The notes beneath the pieces were generated by a model. The model ran no database searches. It was given only the letters and a program-made list of their open reading frames with translations, and was not told where the DNA came from. From the NCBI RefSeq assembly GCF_001686925.1, contig NZ_LVEN01000008.1:146832-210831 (forward strand): DNA of 64,000 bases, read 5' to 3'. The position numbers and the translations under genes were made by a program. Numbering within the stretch: position 1 is the stretch's first letter; each line of letters begins with the position of its first letter. Source of the stretch: Flavobacterium piscis (lineage in GTDB: Bacteria; Bacteroidota; Bacteroidia; Flavobacteriales; Flavobacteriaceae). This document shows positions 8,181 to 17,277 of this stretch, piece by piece.

Positions 8181-11100
8181 ATGGAGTTATTAGAAAATAA
8201 AGACCTCTTTCATACCATTTTAAACTCTGCCTCAAATGGCATGACAGTAATGCAGCCCATGTACAATTACGAAAGTAAGATCGACGATTTTTTAATTCTC
8301 CATTCTAATTCTTACATGCTTAATCTGACGGGAAAAACCGATTACAACGGCAGGCGTTATAGTGAATTTTTTTCCAATCTAAAAGATGCTGATATCCTCG
8401 AAAAAATTATTAAAGTAGCTGAAAGTGGAGTTGCCGCTAGTTTTGAAAAATGCTTTGATGATACAGATAAAATACAATGGCTTCAATTTACAGCGTTAAA
8501 GCAGGCTGAATTGATAATACTCACAACAGAAGATATAAGCGAGAGAAAACAAACAGCTATTGTAATAGAAAATTTGCTTAATGCCGCAGAAAAACAAAAA
8601 CGATTTTACGATTCTATTACAAATAATACTCCTGATCTGGTCTATGTTTTTGACTTATCTTATCAATTTACTTATGCCAACAAGGCTTTGCTTACCATGT
8701 GGGGTAAATCAGAGCAGGATGCCATTGGTCGCGGTTTAAGAGAGAACGGTTATGAGGAATGGCATGCACAGATGCACGAAAGAGAAATTGATGAAGTAGT
8801 TGCTACAAAAAGAACCGTTAGGGGAACAGTATCTTTTCCTCATGCTGAATTAGGCAGCCGTATTTATGATTATATCCTGGCCCCGGTTTTGAATGAACAA
8901 GGCGAAGTAGAAGCTGTTGCCGGAACTACCCGTGATATTACAGAGATAAAGCAAGCAGAGGAAAAACTGCAGAAAAGTGAGACGCGCTTTCGTAATATGA
9001 TTCAGCAGGCACCGGTGGCCATGCTGCTTTCTAAAGGAGAAGATGTAATTATAGAAAGTATAAATAAACCAATGCTGCAGTTCATGAATAAAGAAAATGC
9101 AGCAGAAGCCCTTGGCAAAAAAATGACTGAAGCGCTGCCTGAACTGATTGGTCAGCCGGCGCTCCAAACTGTTATTAACGTACAGAAAACGGGTATTCCT
9201 TTTAAAGGAGATGAGCAGCCTGTAGACTTAATAATTGATGGCAAACTCGAGCGACGTTATTTTAATTTTTCCTATGACTGTATTGATGAAATGGAAGAAA
9301 GTCCGGCTGTATTGCACATGGCCATTGATGTAACAGAACAAGTACTGGCCAGACGCAAGCTGGAAGATAGCCAGAGCAGATTAAAATCAATGATTGATCA
9401 GACGCCTTCACCGACTTTGGTACTGATGGGCGATGATTTGGTAATAGAGCAGATTAATAAGCACATGCTTGAAATGATTGGCCGCGGTCAGGAAGTTATT
9501 GGCAGTCCATTAATTGATGTTTTGCCTGAACTCAAGGGGCAATATGTATGGAAACAAGTTCAAAACGTTTACAATAAGGGAATTCCTTTTGATCAAAATG
9601 AAGTGCTTGTCTCACACAGTCGTAATGGAGTAGTGCAGGACTATTATTATAATCTCGCGTACCGCTCATTAATTGAAAACGGTCAGACAACGGGGATGAT
9701 CCAGGTAGCAATCGATGTCACTGAGCAAGTGACATCACGAAAAAAACTAGAGGAAAGTGAGGGCCGTTTCCGGGCGTTGGTTAATGCTTCATCAGATGTG
9801 GTATATCGAATGAATGCCGACTGGACGGTAATGCGTAATTTGGAGGGACATGGTTTTCTTTCCGATACCGGGAAACCTATTGTCAACTGGATAGATAAAT
9901 ATATTCATCCCAACGATAAAGAAAGGATTTTGAGTAGTATTTATGAATCTATTTCCAGCAAAAGAATAATTGAATTGGAGCATAGGGTTTTAAATACCGA
10001 TGGTACTTTTGGATGGGCGCTTTCAAGAGCAGTCCCTATTCTGGATGATCATGGTAATGTAATTGAATGGTTTGGTTCGGCAAGCGATATTACTTCACAA
10101 AAAGAGCTGCAGCAGGTTATTAAGGAAAGTGAAGAGAAATTTAGACAGTTGGCAGATCTTGTACCACAAATTATCTGGACAAGCAGACCAGATGGCTTTA
10201 TTGATTATTATAATAAACGTTGGTACGAGTACACAGGATTTGAAGAAAGTGAATTTGGTGATTCCAGCTGGATTCCGATACTGCACCCTGATGATGTTGC
10301 CATTGTAACCCAATATTGGTATCAGAGCGTTCAGACAGGATCAACCTATCAGATTGAATTTAGGTTGAAGAATGGAGCAACGGGTGAATATCGTTGGTTT
10401 TTAAGTAAAGCTGTGCCTATAAGAGACAAAACAGGAATTATCACCAAATGGTTTGGTACTTGTAATGATATTCACCAGCATAAGACGATCAACTATAGCC
10501 TGGAAAGTCTTGTACAGGATCGAACCAAAGAGCTCCAGCGCTCTAACGAAGATTTACAGCAATTTGCACATGTTGCTTCACACGACTTAAAAGAGCCGGT
10601 GCGAAAAATCAAAACTTTTACCAGCCGCCTGGAAGATCATCTTAAAGGGCAGTTAGATGAATCTGCTATGAAATTCATTGACAGGATTCACGTGGCCACT
10701 GATCGTATGTACAACATGATTGATGGTGTTTTGGCCTATTCTAAAATCAACGCAGATTTAGAAAAGCCAACCATGGTTGATTTGAATGAAATTATAAAGA
10801 ATATTGAAACAGATTTGGAAATAGCGCTTCAGAAAAGCGGTGGAAATATCCAACATTCTGATCTTCCAACTTTACAAGGCGCGCAAGTACTGTTATACCA
10901 GTTATTCTATAATCTTATCAATAACTCAATTAAATTTGCAAAAAAAGATGTACCTTCAACAATAACTTTGGTTTCAAAAACAATAATTGAAGAGGGTAAT
11001 AGCTTTGCAGTAATCACATTAGAGGATAACGGAATAGGTTTTGAGCCAAAGCAGGCAGAGCAGATATTTGAAACTTTTACCAGACTTAATTCTAAAGATA

Positions 11101-11246
11101 GTTATGAAGGTACGGGTCTTGGTTTATCACTTTGTAAAAAAATTGTAGAGAGGCATGGAGGAAGTATTGTTGCTATTGGCAGTCTTGCCAAAGGAGCTAC
11201 GTTTATTATAAAACTTCCACTGTTGCAAAAAGAAAATGAAATTTAG
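8181..11246 (+). CDS. Multi-PAS sensor histidine kinase (six PAS domains)
   Basis: A 1021-residue kinase without signal peptide or membrane helices, so a cytosolic sensor. Six tandem PAS/PAC units are seen at roughly 8-120, 142-262, 270-395, 400-525, 530-650 and 655-775; most end in the characteristic D(I/V)T or equivalent PAC motif. PAS3 and PAS4 resemble each other, suggesting internal duplication. The kinase core follows: HisKA with ASHDLKEP (phospho-acceptor His801), N-box NLINNSIKFA, G1 DNGIGF and G2 GTGLGLSL. The response-regulator gene begins 1 nt after its stop codon, so the two are translationally coupled. The ligand or redox input is not deducible; no heme- or flavin-binding motif was recognised. 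Confidence 0.92.
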   Translation: MELLENKDLFHTILNSASNGMTVMQPMYNYESKIDDFLILHSNSYMLNLTGKTDYNGRRYSEFFSNLKDADILEKIIKVAESGVAASFEKCFDDTDKIQWLQFTALKQAELIILTTEDISERKQTAIVIENLLNAAEKQKRFYDSITNNTPDLVYVFDLSYQFTYANKALLTMWGKSEQDAIGRGLRENGYEEWHAQMHEREIDEVVATKRTVRGTVSFPHAELGSRIYDYILAPVLNEQGEVEAVAGTTRDITEIKQAEEKLQKSETRFRNMIQQAPVAMLLSKGEDVIIESINKPMLQFMNKENAAEALGKKMTEALPELIGQPALQTVINVQKTGIPFKGDEQPVDLIIDGKLERRYFNFSYDCIDEMEESPAVLHMAIDVTEQVLARRKLEDSQSRLKSMIDQTPSPTLVLMGDDLVIEQINKHMLEMIGRGQEVIGSPLIDVLPELKGQYVWKQVQNVYNKGIPFDQNEVLVSHSRNGVVQDYYYNLAYRSLIENGQTTGMIQVAIDVTEQVTSRKKLEESEGRFRALVNASSDVVYRMNADWTVMRNLEGHGFLSDTGKPIVNWIDKYIHPNDKERILSSIYESISSKRIIELEHRVLNTDGTFGWALSRAVPILDDHGNVIEWFGSASDITSQKELQQVIKESEEKFRQLADLVPQIIWTSRPDGFIDYYNKRWYEYTGFEESEFGDSSWIPILHPDDVAIVTQYWYQSVQTGSTYQIEFRLKNGATGEYRWFLSKAVPIRDKTGIITKWFGTCNDIHQHKTINYSLESLVQDRTKELQRSNEDLQQFAHVASHDLKEPVRKIKTFTSRLEDHLKGQLDESAMKFIDRIHVATDRMYNMIDGVLAYSKINADLEKPTMVDLNEIIKNIETDLEIALQKSGGNIQHSDLPTLQGAQVLLYQLFYNLINNSIKFAKKDVPSTITLVSKTIIEEGNSFAVITLEDNGIGFEPKQAEQIFETFTRLNSKDSYEGTGLGLSLCKKIVERHGGSIVAIGSLAKGATFIIKLPLLQKENEI

Positions 11247-11247
11247 T

Positions 11248-11700
11248 ATGGAAAACAAGACAATCTTAATGGCTGATGACGACATCGATGATACAGAAAT
11301 GTTTTGTGAAGCATTAGAAGATTTAAGCGAAGATATAATTTGCCACTGCGCAATAAATGGCAATGAGGTGATAGAGATACTTCGTAATCTTGCTGAAAAA
11401 CCACAGCTTATTTTTCTAGATCTTAATATGCCTGTTATGAATGGCTGGGAATGCGTAAAGTTGCTGAAAGAAGACGACTTGCATAAGGATATACCAGTTA
11501 TTATGATCTCCACTTCTTCTCACAAAAATGATATAGAAACGGCCTTAAATAGCGGAGCAATAGGCTATCTGGTTAAGCCAAATAATTTTAATGATTTAAA
11601 AATTGTACTGCATTCTATTACATCAAATCTTGGAAAAGATTTAAAAGAGGCGATTTTTAATTTACAGGCTAATGGTCAGAATCATATTTATACTAAGTAG
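11248..11700 (+). CDS. Receiver-only response regulator (Rcp1/CheY-like)
   Basis: A 150-residue single receiver domain with the acidic pocket ADDDIDD, phospho-acceptor Asp58 in LIFLDLNMP, the Ser/Thr pocket MISTSSH and the conserved Lys in LVKP. No output domain is present, as in Rcp1-type partners of PAS/phytochrome kinases. I place the start at the ATG directly after the kinase stop codon (TAG, T, ATG) rather than at an in-frame ATG 12 nt upstream inside the kinase gene. It presumably accepts phosphate from the upstream kinase and acts by protein-protein contact. Confidence 0.9.
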   Translation: MENKTILMADDDIDDTEMFCEALEDLSEDIICHCAINGNEVIEILRNLAEKPQLIFLDLNMPVMNGWECVKLLKEDDLHKDIPVIMISTSSHKNDIETALNSGAIGYLVKPNNFNDLKIVLHSITSNLGKDLKEAIFNLQANGQNHIYTK

Positions 11701-11738
11701 GCATGACGGTAAGTGTTCCATGCTATATAAACAGAAAC

Positions 11739-11775
11739 AAGAATCCCAGTTAAAATATTTCAACTGGGATTCTTT
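11739..11775 (+). terminator. Bidirectional terminator between convergent genes
   Basis: AAGAATCCCAGTT (11739-11751) pairs with AACTGGGATTCTT (11762-11774), 13 bp, flanked by A-rich sequence on the left and T-rich on the right. It lies 38 nt after the response regulator and 53 nt after the minus-strand GLPGLI gene, so it can serve both. Confidence 0.85.
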
Positions 11776-11827
11776 GTTTTATTTTGTTATGTTTTTTGAT
11801 GTGTAAGAAATAGGTTTTAATAGCTAG

Positions 11828-12610
11828 TTATAAAGAGTAGGCTTGTAATGTTTTTTTTGCCCATTTTCCCCAATCTTTCAAAGCATCCAATAGTATTTTG
11901 TTTAGTCCTTTATTGTCAGTAGGTTTACCTTTGATTGGCGGGGCTAAATCTTTGTCAGAAACTGGAATTTCTGTAACTTTTGTAGCAAACCATGTCATAT
12001 TTTCGTGAGGCATAGCCAATCCTAAAATTGTTCCGGGTAAGCCTGTAAAAGATTCAGGTCCACCAGCAAATGGAATTTGAATAGTGTAATAGGCAACAAC
12101 ATAAACAGAATCGAGCACTATAGCATTTGCTCTGCGGCATTCATAACCCGCTATTTCTCTGGTTTCATCGGTGATTTTCCAGTCAATTTTGCGTAAACTG
12201 TCTTTAACTAAGTATAAATCATCATAAACATTTTTTTGTGTAATACTGGTTTTCGTATCAAGATCTGTGGCGATAACATTTTTTAAATTAGCCATTGCAT
12301 CGTCAGCAATCCAACTGTTGCTTGTTGACTGATTTGTTTCATCCCATTTGTATAAACTCTTGTTTTTCGAAAAACTGAGAATGCTTTTTGTAGTTTTAAA
12401 TTGTGGATTGGTTTTTTTATAACTTTCAAAAGCAGCTTGATAATAACTATCAGTTTCTCCTTTTAGTTTTTTTGTAATCAAAGCATACATATTCGATTTT
12501 TTCTCAAATTCGATTACGCCATTTTGCACAAAGTGGTCATTTTGCGCAAAAGTATTGCAGCTTGTTAATACAATTATTAAAATTAAGATGCGATTTATTA
12601 TTGTTTTCAT
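11828..12610 (-). CDS. GLPGLI family exported protein
   Basis: A 260-residue protein with a signal peptide ending NTFAQN. The family-naming motif appears as FTGLPGTILGL, after the conserved IAGYECRRA and AYYTIQIPFAGGPE segments, all typical of GLPGLI proteins (TIGR01200). The family is restricted mainly to Bacteroidota, is predicted to be periplasmic or outer-membrane-associated, and has no established biochemical role. It starts 4 nt downstream of an outer-membrane barrel gene on the same strand, the usual partner of this family, so the two are co-transcribed. Confidence 0.9.
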   Translation of the reverse strand: MKTIINRILILIIVLTSCNTFAQNDHFVQNGVIEFEKKSNMYALITKKLKGETDSYYQAAFESYKKTNPQFKTTKSILSFSKNKSLYKWDETNQSTSNSWIADDAMANLKNVIATDLDTKTSITQKNVYDDLYLVKDSLRKIDWKITDETREIAGYECRRANAIVLDSVYVVAYYTIQIPFAGGPESFTGLPGTILGLAMPHENMTWFATKVTEIPVSDKDLAPPIKGKPTDNKGLNKILLDALKDWGKWAKKTLQAYSL

Positions 12611-12614
12611 GGTT

Positions 12615-15413
12615 TTAGTTTTGTTTAATTTCTCCTCCGCCCATCTTGCTGAAATCCCAGCTTACAGAGAATAAAAAGTATCTTTGGATAGTGGTATAAG
12701 TACTTTGGTTGATGTTTCCATTATAGGCCGAACGATTAAATCCTACATTTTGGTTCAAAAGATCTCTTCCCGTTATAGAAACTCGCAAATTATCGGTTTT
12801 AAAGAATTTTTTGGTGATAGATGCATTCCAGATAAAACGTTCAAAAGTTTCCTGAATCACTTGCGTTTTTCCATTATATTGATAATTACCATCTGTGCTA
12901 ATTTCCAGTTTAAAAGGTAATTCTATACTCGTCCAGAAATTTCCATTAAAACCCCAGCCATCGCTATTACTATTTTCGTTGATGCTTGCATTAGCAACGT
13001 TATAAGTGGGTCCGAAGCTGGTATTAAAATTGTATTTTTTTTCTTTATACTTTGATAAATTTAAATTAAAGGAATAAGTTGAATTTTTAGTTTCATTCAG
13101 TTTTGTATTGATGTAATTATAGTTTACATTTTTGTTGGCGCTTAAACCAATTCCTGCGTTCATGTCTATAGCTTTGATTGTTTTGCCAAAATTAGTATTC
13201 AAAAAATAACCTGTTGTAGCTTTGTCTTTTAGGTTTACAAATTGAGAGATACTTTGTCCTCTATCATTTGTAACCACATTACTTATTATTGGATTTATCG
13301 TAAAATTGTACGTTGCATTAACCGAAAAATATTGATTGCTAAGTACTTTATACGAATAGTAACTTCCTCTAAAAATATTTCTAAAAGAAGGATCTAAATC
13401 TGGATTACCCAAAATCGTATTCAATTGGTTTTGATTGTTTCGTATCGGTTGTATTTGTTCTAATGTTGGCTGATCGGTGTTTCCGTTATACGACAAACGC
13501 AGTACTTCTCTTTGTTTAAAATTATATTGATAGTTGATCTGAGGCATGTAGTTGATAAATTTTCGTGTAAAATTTTCATCTGTATAAACATTATACTGTT
13601 TAAAGTTGACGCCGCTAAATTTAGAACCAAAAGAAAAAACAGTTTTATTTTTTTTGTAATTAAAAATCCCCCCAAGTTGATTTATCGTTTGGTCTAATTC
13701 ATAATTATTACTAAAGACGGAATCCAGAACATTATAATTTCCATCCTTGGATTGATTAAAAGATTTACGATCAGATTTTCCGTTACTTATGTTGAAGCCA
13801 TAATTAAGAATTAAAGTCAGGCTTTTAGATAACGGTTCGGTATAGATTAAATTTGATTTAAAAGCTGTATTGGTAATATTATTGACTTTATTTTGATCGA
13901 CTACTTTGGTGCTGTCCGGACTAATTACGGATGTTGTAAAAAATTCAGCTTTGGAATTTAAATAACCATCACTTTTGCTATTTGTACTCGACTGGCTTAA
14001 ATTAAGAGATAATGTTCGGCCCGTTTTTTTAAGTCTTTTGGTTAATAAAGTATTTATATTAAATATTTTATCATCAACATCATTTGTAGTTGTCTGTTTT
14101 AGATTATTCAATTGGTTACCTTGTTCATCAGTACCTTTTCGCATTTCTGCTTCACTTGAATTACTGTTTTTAAATAATCCATCTACGTTTAATTTTAAAG
14201 TTAAAGTAGTATCAATTTTAATTTCATAAGCCAGATCAAGTTTATTTTTAGTCATGTTTTTCTCAAAACTCTTGTCTGAATTATTGTAAATGCTGCTGGA
14301 ACTTAAATTTTGCTGGTTAATATCATTGCGATCTCCTGAAAGTTTGATATCGCCAATTTTATAATTTACATTGATAGATTCTTTATCGTTGTTCCATTTA
14401 TTGTCAAAATGTATTCCGCCAGTTTGAGCTACCGGAATTCCTTCACCATTAAATTGACCATCCCAGCTATCTAATTCATCATTTCCGCTACTTGTAAAAT
14501 TAATACCGCCGTCATCAGCTACTTGATAACTGTTTTGGCCATATTTATCTTTGTCTCCCCATCCTAATCCTACTTGTCCTGTATTCCCAAAAATGCCATA
14601 AGCTGCTATTTTTTTCTTATCCCAAAACTTATTAAACATGGCTTGACCTTTGTAAAAATTATCAGTTCCTCCTCCGAGTTCTACTTTCCCGAAATGACCA
14701 TTTTTTTTGTCTTCTTTAAGTTTAACATTTAGCGTTTTGGTTTTCTGGCCATCATCAATTCCTGTAAAAGCGGCCTGATCACTTTTTTTGTCGTACAATT
14801 GTACTTTATCAACCATGTCCGCACGTAGATTTTTTGTAACTAAAGTGGGATCATCACCAAAAAATTCTTCACCATCAACCAAAACTTTGGTTACAGTTTC
14901 GCCTTGAGCGGTAATTTTTCCATCCTTATCAATTTGTATTCCCGGGAACTGTTTTATCAGATCTTCCACTTTTGCATTAGGTTCTATTTTAAAAGCTTTT
15001 GGATCGAATTCTAACGTATCTCCTTTGATTTTCATGGCGGCTCTATTGCCTTTTATAATTATTTCGGATAGTAATCTTCCTTTATCAGCCAAATTAATTT
15101 TACCATAATCTTTGAGTAACTTTGTAGAATCAACAGAAAATTGATCTACAAAATCAGCATATTTGGGATAAGAAACAAGTAAAATAAATTTACCGGCTTT
15201 AATATTATTCAATTCAAAATAACCATTTTCTTTGGCTCGGGTAAATTTTAGTAAAATGGAATCTTTTGCTCTTAACAAAGAAACTGATGCATTCGTTAAA
15301 TTAGAATTGTTTATCGTATCTGTTACATATCCTTTAACTGTGCCTGATATTTGTGCCTGTAAAGTATTTGATAAAAAAAGAAAGCAACATAATAATAGTA
15401 TTGTTTGTCTCAT
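12615..15413 (-). CDS. TonB-dependent receptor-like outer-membrane beta-barrel protein
   Basis: A 932-residue outer-membrane protein: signal peptide ending NTLQAQ, a CarboxypepD_reg-like domain at about 24-110, a plug-like region at about 125-235 with VEDLIKQFPGIQIDKDGKI and VLVDGEEFFGDDPTL, then an Asn/Ser-rich C-terminal barrel of the OMP_b-brl type. This subgroup lacks an obvious TonB box and usually stands beside a GLPGLI gene, as here (4-nt spacing). Transported compound or assembly role is unknown; many relatives are linked to peptide or metal responses, but nothing in this sequence decides it. Confidence 0.88.
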   Translation of the reverse strand: MRQTILLLCCFLFLSNTLQAQISGTVKGYVTDTINNSNLTNASVSLLRAKDSILLKFTRAKENGYFELNNIKAGKFILLVSYPKYADFVDQFSVDSTKLLKDYGKINLADKGRLLSEIIIKGNRAAMKIKGDTLEFDPKAFKIEPNAKVEDLIKQFPGIQIDKDGKITAQGETVTKVLVDGEEFFGDDPTLVTKNLRADMVDKVQLYDKKSDQAAFTGIDDGQKTKTLNVKLKEDKKNGHFGKVELGGGTDNFYKGQAMFNKFWDKKKIAAYGIFGNTGQVGLGWGDKDKYGQNSYQVADDGGINFTSSGNDELDSWDGQFNGEGIPVAQTGGIHFDNKWNNDKESINVNYKIGDIKLSGDRNDINQQNLSSSSIYNNSDKSFEKNMTKNKLDLAYEIKIDTTLTLKLNVDGLFKNSNSSEAEMRKGTDEQGNQLNNLKQTTTNDVDDKIFNINTLLTKRLKKTGRTLSLNLSQSSTNSKSDGYLNSKAEFFTTSVISPDSTKVVDQNKVNNITNTAFKSNLIYTEPLSKSLTLILNYGFNISNGKSDRKSFNQSKDGNYNVLDSVFSNNYELDQTINQLGGIFNYKKNKTVFSFGSKFSGVNFKQYNVYTDENFTRKFINYMPQINYQYNFKQREVLRLSYNGNTDQPTLEQIQPIRNNQNQLNTILGNPDLDPSFRNIFRGSYYSYKVLSNQYFSVNATYNFTINPIISNVVTNDRGQSISQFVNLKDKATTGYFLNTNFGKTIKAIDMNAGIGLSANKNVNYNYINTKLNETKNSTYSFNLNLSKYKEKKYNFNTSFGPTYNVANASINENSNSDGWGFNGNFWTSIELPFKLEISTDGNYQYNGKTQVIQETFERFIWNASITKKFFKTDNLRVSITGRDLLNQNVGFNRSAYNGNINQSTYTTIQRYFLFSVSWDFSKMGGGEIKQN

Positions 15414-16218
15414 TAATGGGTTGTGGTTTTTTGAAAAGTAGACATTATTGTTCTATTCTATTTTTTGAGAAATAGAACTAAAATGCACTTGTTGCGTGAT
15501 TTATTTTTGGATTAAGCAAGATTGTAGATTCTACAATAGAGATTGAAATAGCACCTTTTGATACAGGTTTGCTGAAGTATAGTGGCTTGATTTTATGATA
15601 TTCATATTTTTTTTGCGAGGTTTTGGTTGTTAGTGCTGTAAGTTTTAACGATTTTGATTAATGATCGTTACTATAATAGTTAAATTTTAATATAGGCCAA
15701 AAGTAAATAAAAATACTACAATATTAAAAAAGACTTTACTTTTATTGTCATGATTAATTATTTAGATTAACAATCATGTTTTTTACCCATATATTTTCAA
15801 TGTTAAGTTTAAATTCTTTGTTGAAAGTTCATCTATGTTGATTTTCGATTTCGTCCTGATTATAATATTTTAGATGGTTATGTTCTTCCACTTGATCTAA
15901 TAAAATTATATAGTATAATAATGAATTTAGTACTCGGGCCATAATTTTGAAACCAAGTAAATATTGGGTGGTTAATTGCTGCATCGGAGAGATGCAGATT
16001 CGAACTTAAACATTTTAGACTTTGATTTTAGGATATTTAGTCTTTACAAAATGGCTTGTGCCCCGATTGTGTGACAAAACTAAACGGGTGAAATATCTTT
16101 AAAAACCGCCTTAACTTTTTGTGGTAGAAAAGGTATCAACTTCATTTTTCGTTATTCGCTCATACCTTTTTCGTTAGTATTTTAATTGCTTTTTAAGTTG
16201 CGATTTGCTCTTTAAATT
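15414..16218. other. 805-nt intergenic region, no gene seen
   Basis: This is the regulatory space upstream of the outer-membrane barrel/GLPGLI unit (transcribed leftward) and downstream of the AraC gene. It is strongly AT-rich with stops in all frames. I see a small hairpin, CTGCATC/GATGCAG at 15979-15997, and a minus-strand terminator near 16128-16170. Nothing resembling a tRNA, a protein relic or a known riboswitch was recognised. Confidence 0.5.
16128..16170 (-). terminator. Putative terminator of the AraC gene
   Basis: AAAAGGTAT (16128-16136) pairs with ATACCTTTT (16162-16170). Read on the minus strand, the stem is followed by a short T-rich stretch, 49 nt after the AraC stop codon. The 25-nt loop is long, so strength is uncertain. 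Confidence 0.5.
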
Positions 16219-17178
16219 CTATTTGATTTTTTGGAAGGATTTTGGCTTGGTTCCGATATGTTGTTCAAAAACTTTAGCAAAATGACTTAAATTAGAAAAT
16301 CCCAGACTAAAACCAACTTGTGAAACAGACATTTCGTTTTCTTTTAGCAATCGGGCAGCTTCTTTCATTCTAAATTTTTGGTAATAACTAAAAAAACTGT
16401 CTCCAAATATTTGTTTAAATAACCTTTTAAACTTTGATTCGCTCATTCCTATTTGAGAAGCAAGATCTTTAATAATCGGAGGTTCACTAATTTCAGTTAA
16501 AATTTGATCTCTCACTTTATAAATTTTTTGAACATCGATTTGGTTCAGGGCGTGCGTGGTAGGATTTTCTCTTTTAAAAAGCTCTTTTAAAGTGAGATAT
16601 ATTAATTCTTCGGCTTTAATTTTAAAGAAAAAATCACTCAAAGAATCCCGAATTTCAGCTTGAATAATTTCCAAAGCTACTTGTTGAATTTTTGGAGAAA
16701 TTACCTCTTCAAAAAGAATGGATTGTTCACTATCAATAATATTTTTAAAAATTTCATTATCGATATGTAATCCTAAAGTTTTGGCTAATTTATCTGAATC
16801 AATTCCAATAAAAATAGAATTGAATTTGGTTCTGCCGGGATAAAATGTTTCAATATTTAGTTTTCCTTTAAAAATTTGAATCGAAGGCAAATCTTCTCTT
16901 GAATATTTATTTTTTGAATTAGCATCCGGAAAAATATTATTAAAAGAAAACAGTATTCTATTTAATGTATTTTGACTTCCAAATCTCTTGGCAAGCAGAT
17001 TATCATTAAACTCATAAAAACTTACAAGCATATTTATTGAATTGTCTAATCTAAATCCCATCAAATATCCTTTGCCTTTAGTTTCGGGTATTACTAATAT
17101 TCCATTTTTTACTTCGGTACCTAATAAATCAGCAAAACCAGCTAAAAAACCGAATTCCTTTCTAACATTTAATTCCAT
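16219..17178 (-). CDS. AraC family transcriptional regulator
   Basis: A 319-residue soluble regulator. The C-terminal AraC/XylS domain (about 215-316) has two helix-turn-helix motifs, IKDLASQIGMSESKFKRLFKQ and VSQVGFSLGFSNLSHFAKVFE, ending in the canonical HIGTKPKSFQ. The N-terminal 200 residues show no recognised ligand-binding fold. It is divergent from the amidohydrolase gene, with only about 100 nt between starts, which points to control of that gene and the enzymes after it. Confidence 0.88.
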   Translation of the reverse strand: MELNVRKEFGFLAGFADLLGTEVKNGILVIPETKGKGYLMGFRLDNSINMLVSFYEFNDNLLAKRFGSQNTLNRILFSFNNIFPDANSKNKYSREDLPSIQIFKGKLNIETFYPGRTKFNSIFIGIDSDKLAKTLGLHIDNEIFKNIIDSEQSILFEEVISPKIQQVALEIIQAEIRDSLSDFFFKIKAEELIYLTLKELFKRENPTTHALNQIDVQKIYKVRDQILTEISEPPIIKDLASQIGMSESKFKRLFKQIFGDSFFSYYQKFRMKEAARLLKENEMSVSQVGFSLGFSNLSHFAKVFEQHIGTKPKSFQKIK

Positions 17179-17277
17179 TTATTTTGACCTTTTAGAGCTT
17201 TTTTTGTGTCAAATGTAGCTATTTTAACCCTTATTGATTAGATAATTTTGCCAAAAGATAATTTAAAAAACTACAAA

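Noticed and set aside
15979..15997. CTGCATC/GATGCAG hairpin in the 15.4-16.2 kb gap, considered as part of a tRNA
   Set aside because: There is no acceptor stem, D-arm or CCA-like end around it; a lone 7-bp hairpin does not make an RNA gene.
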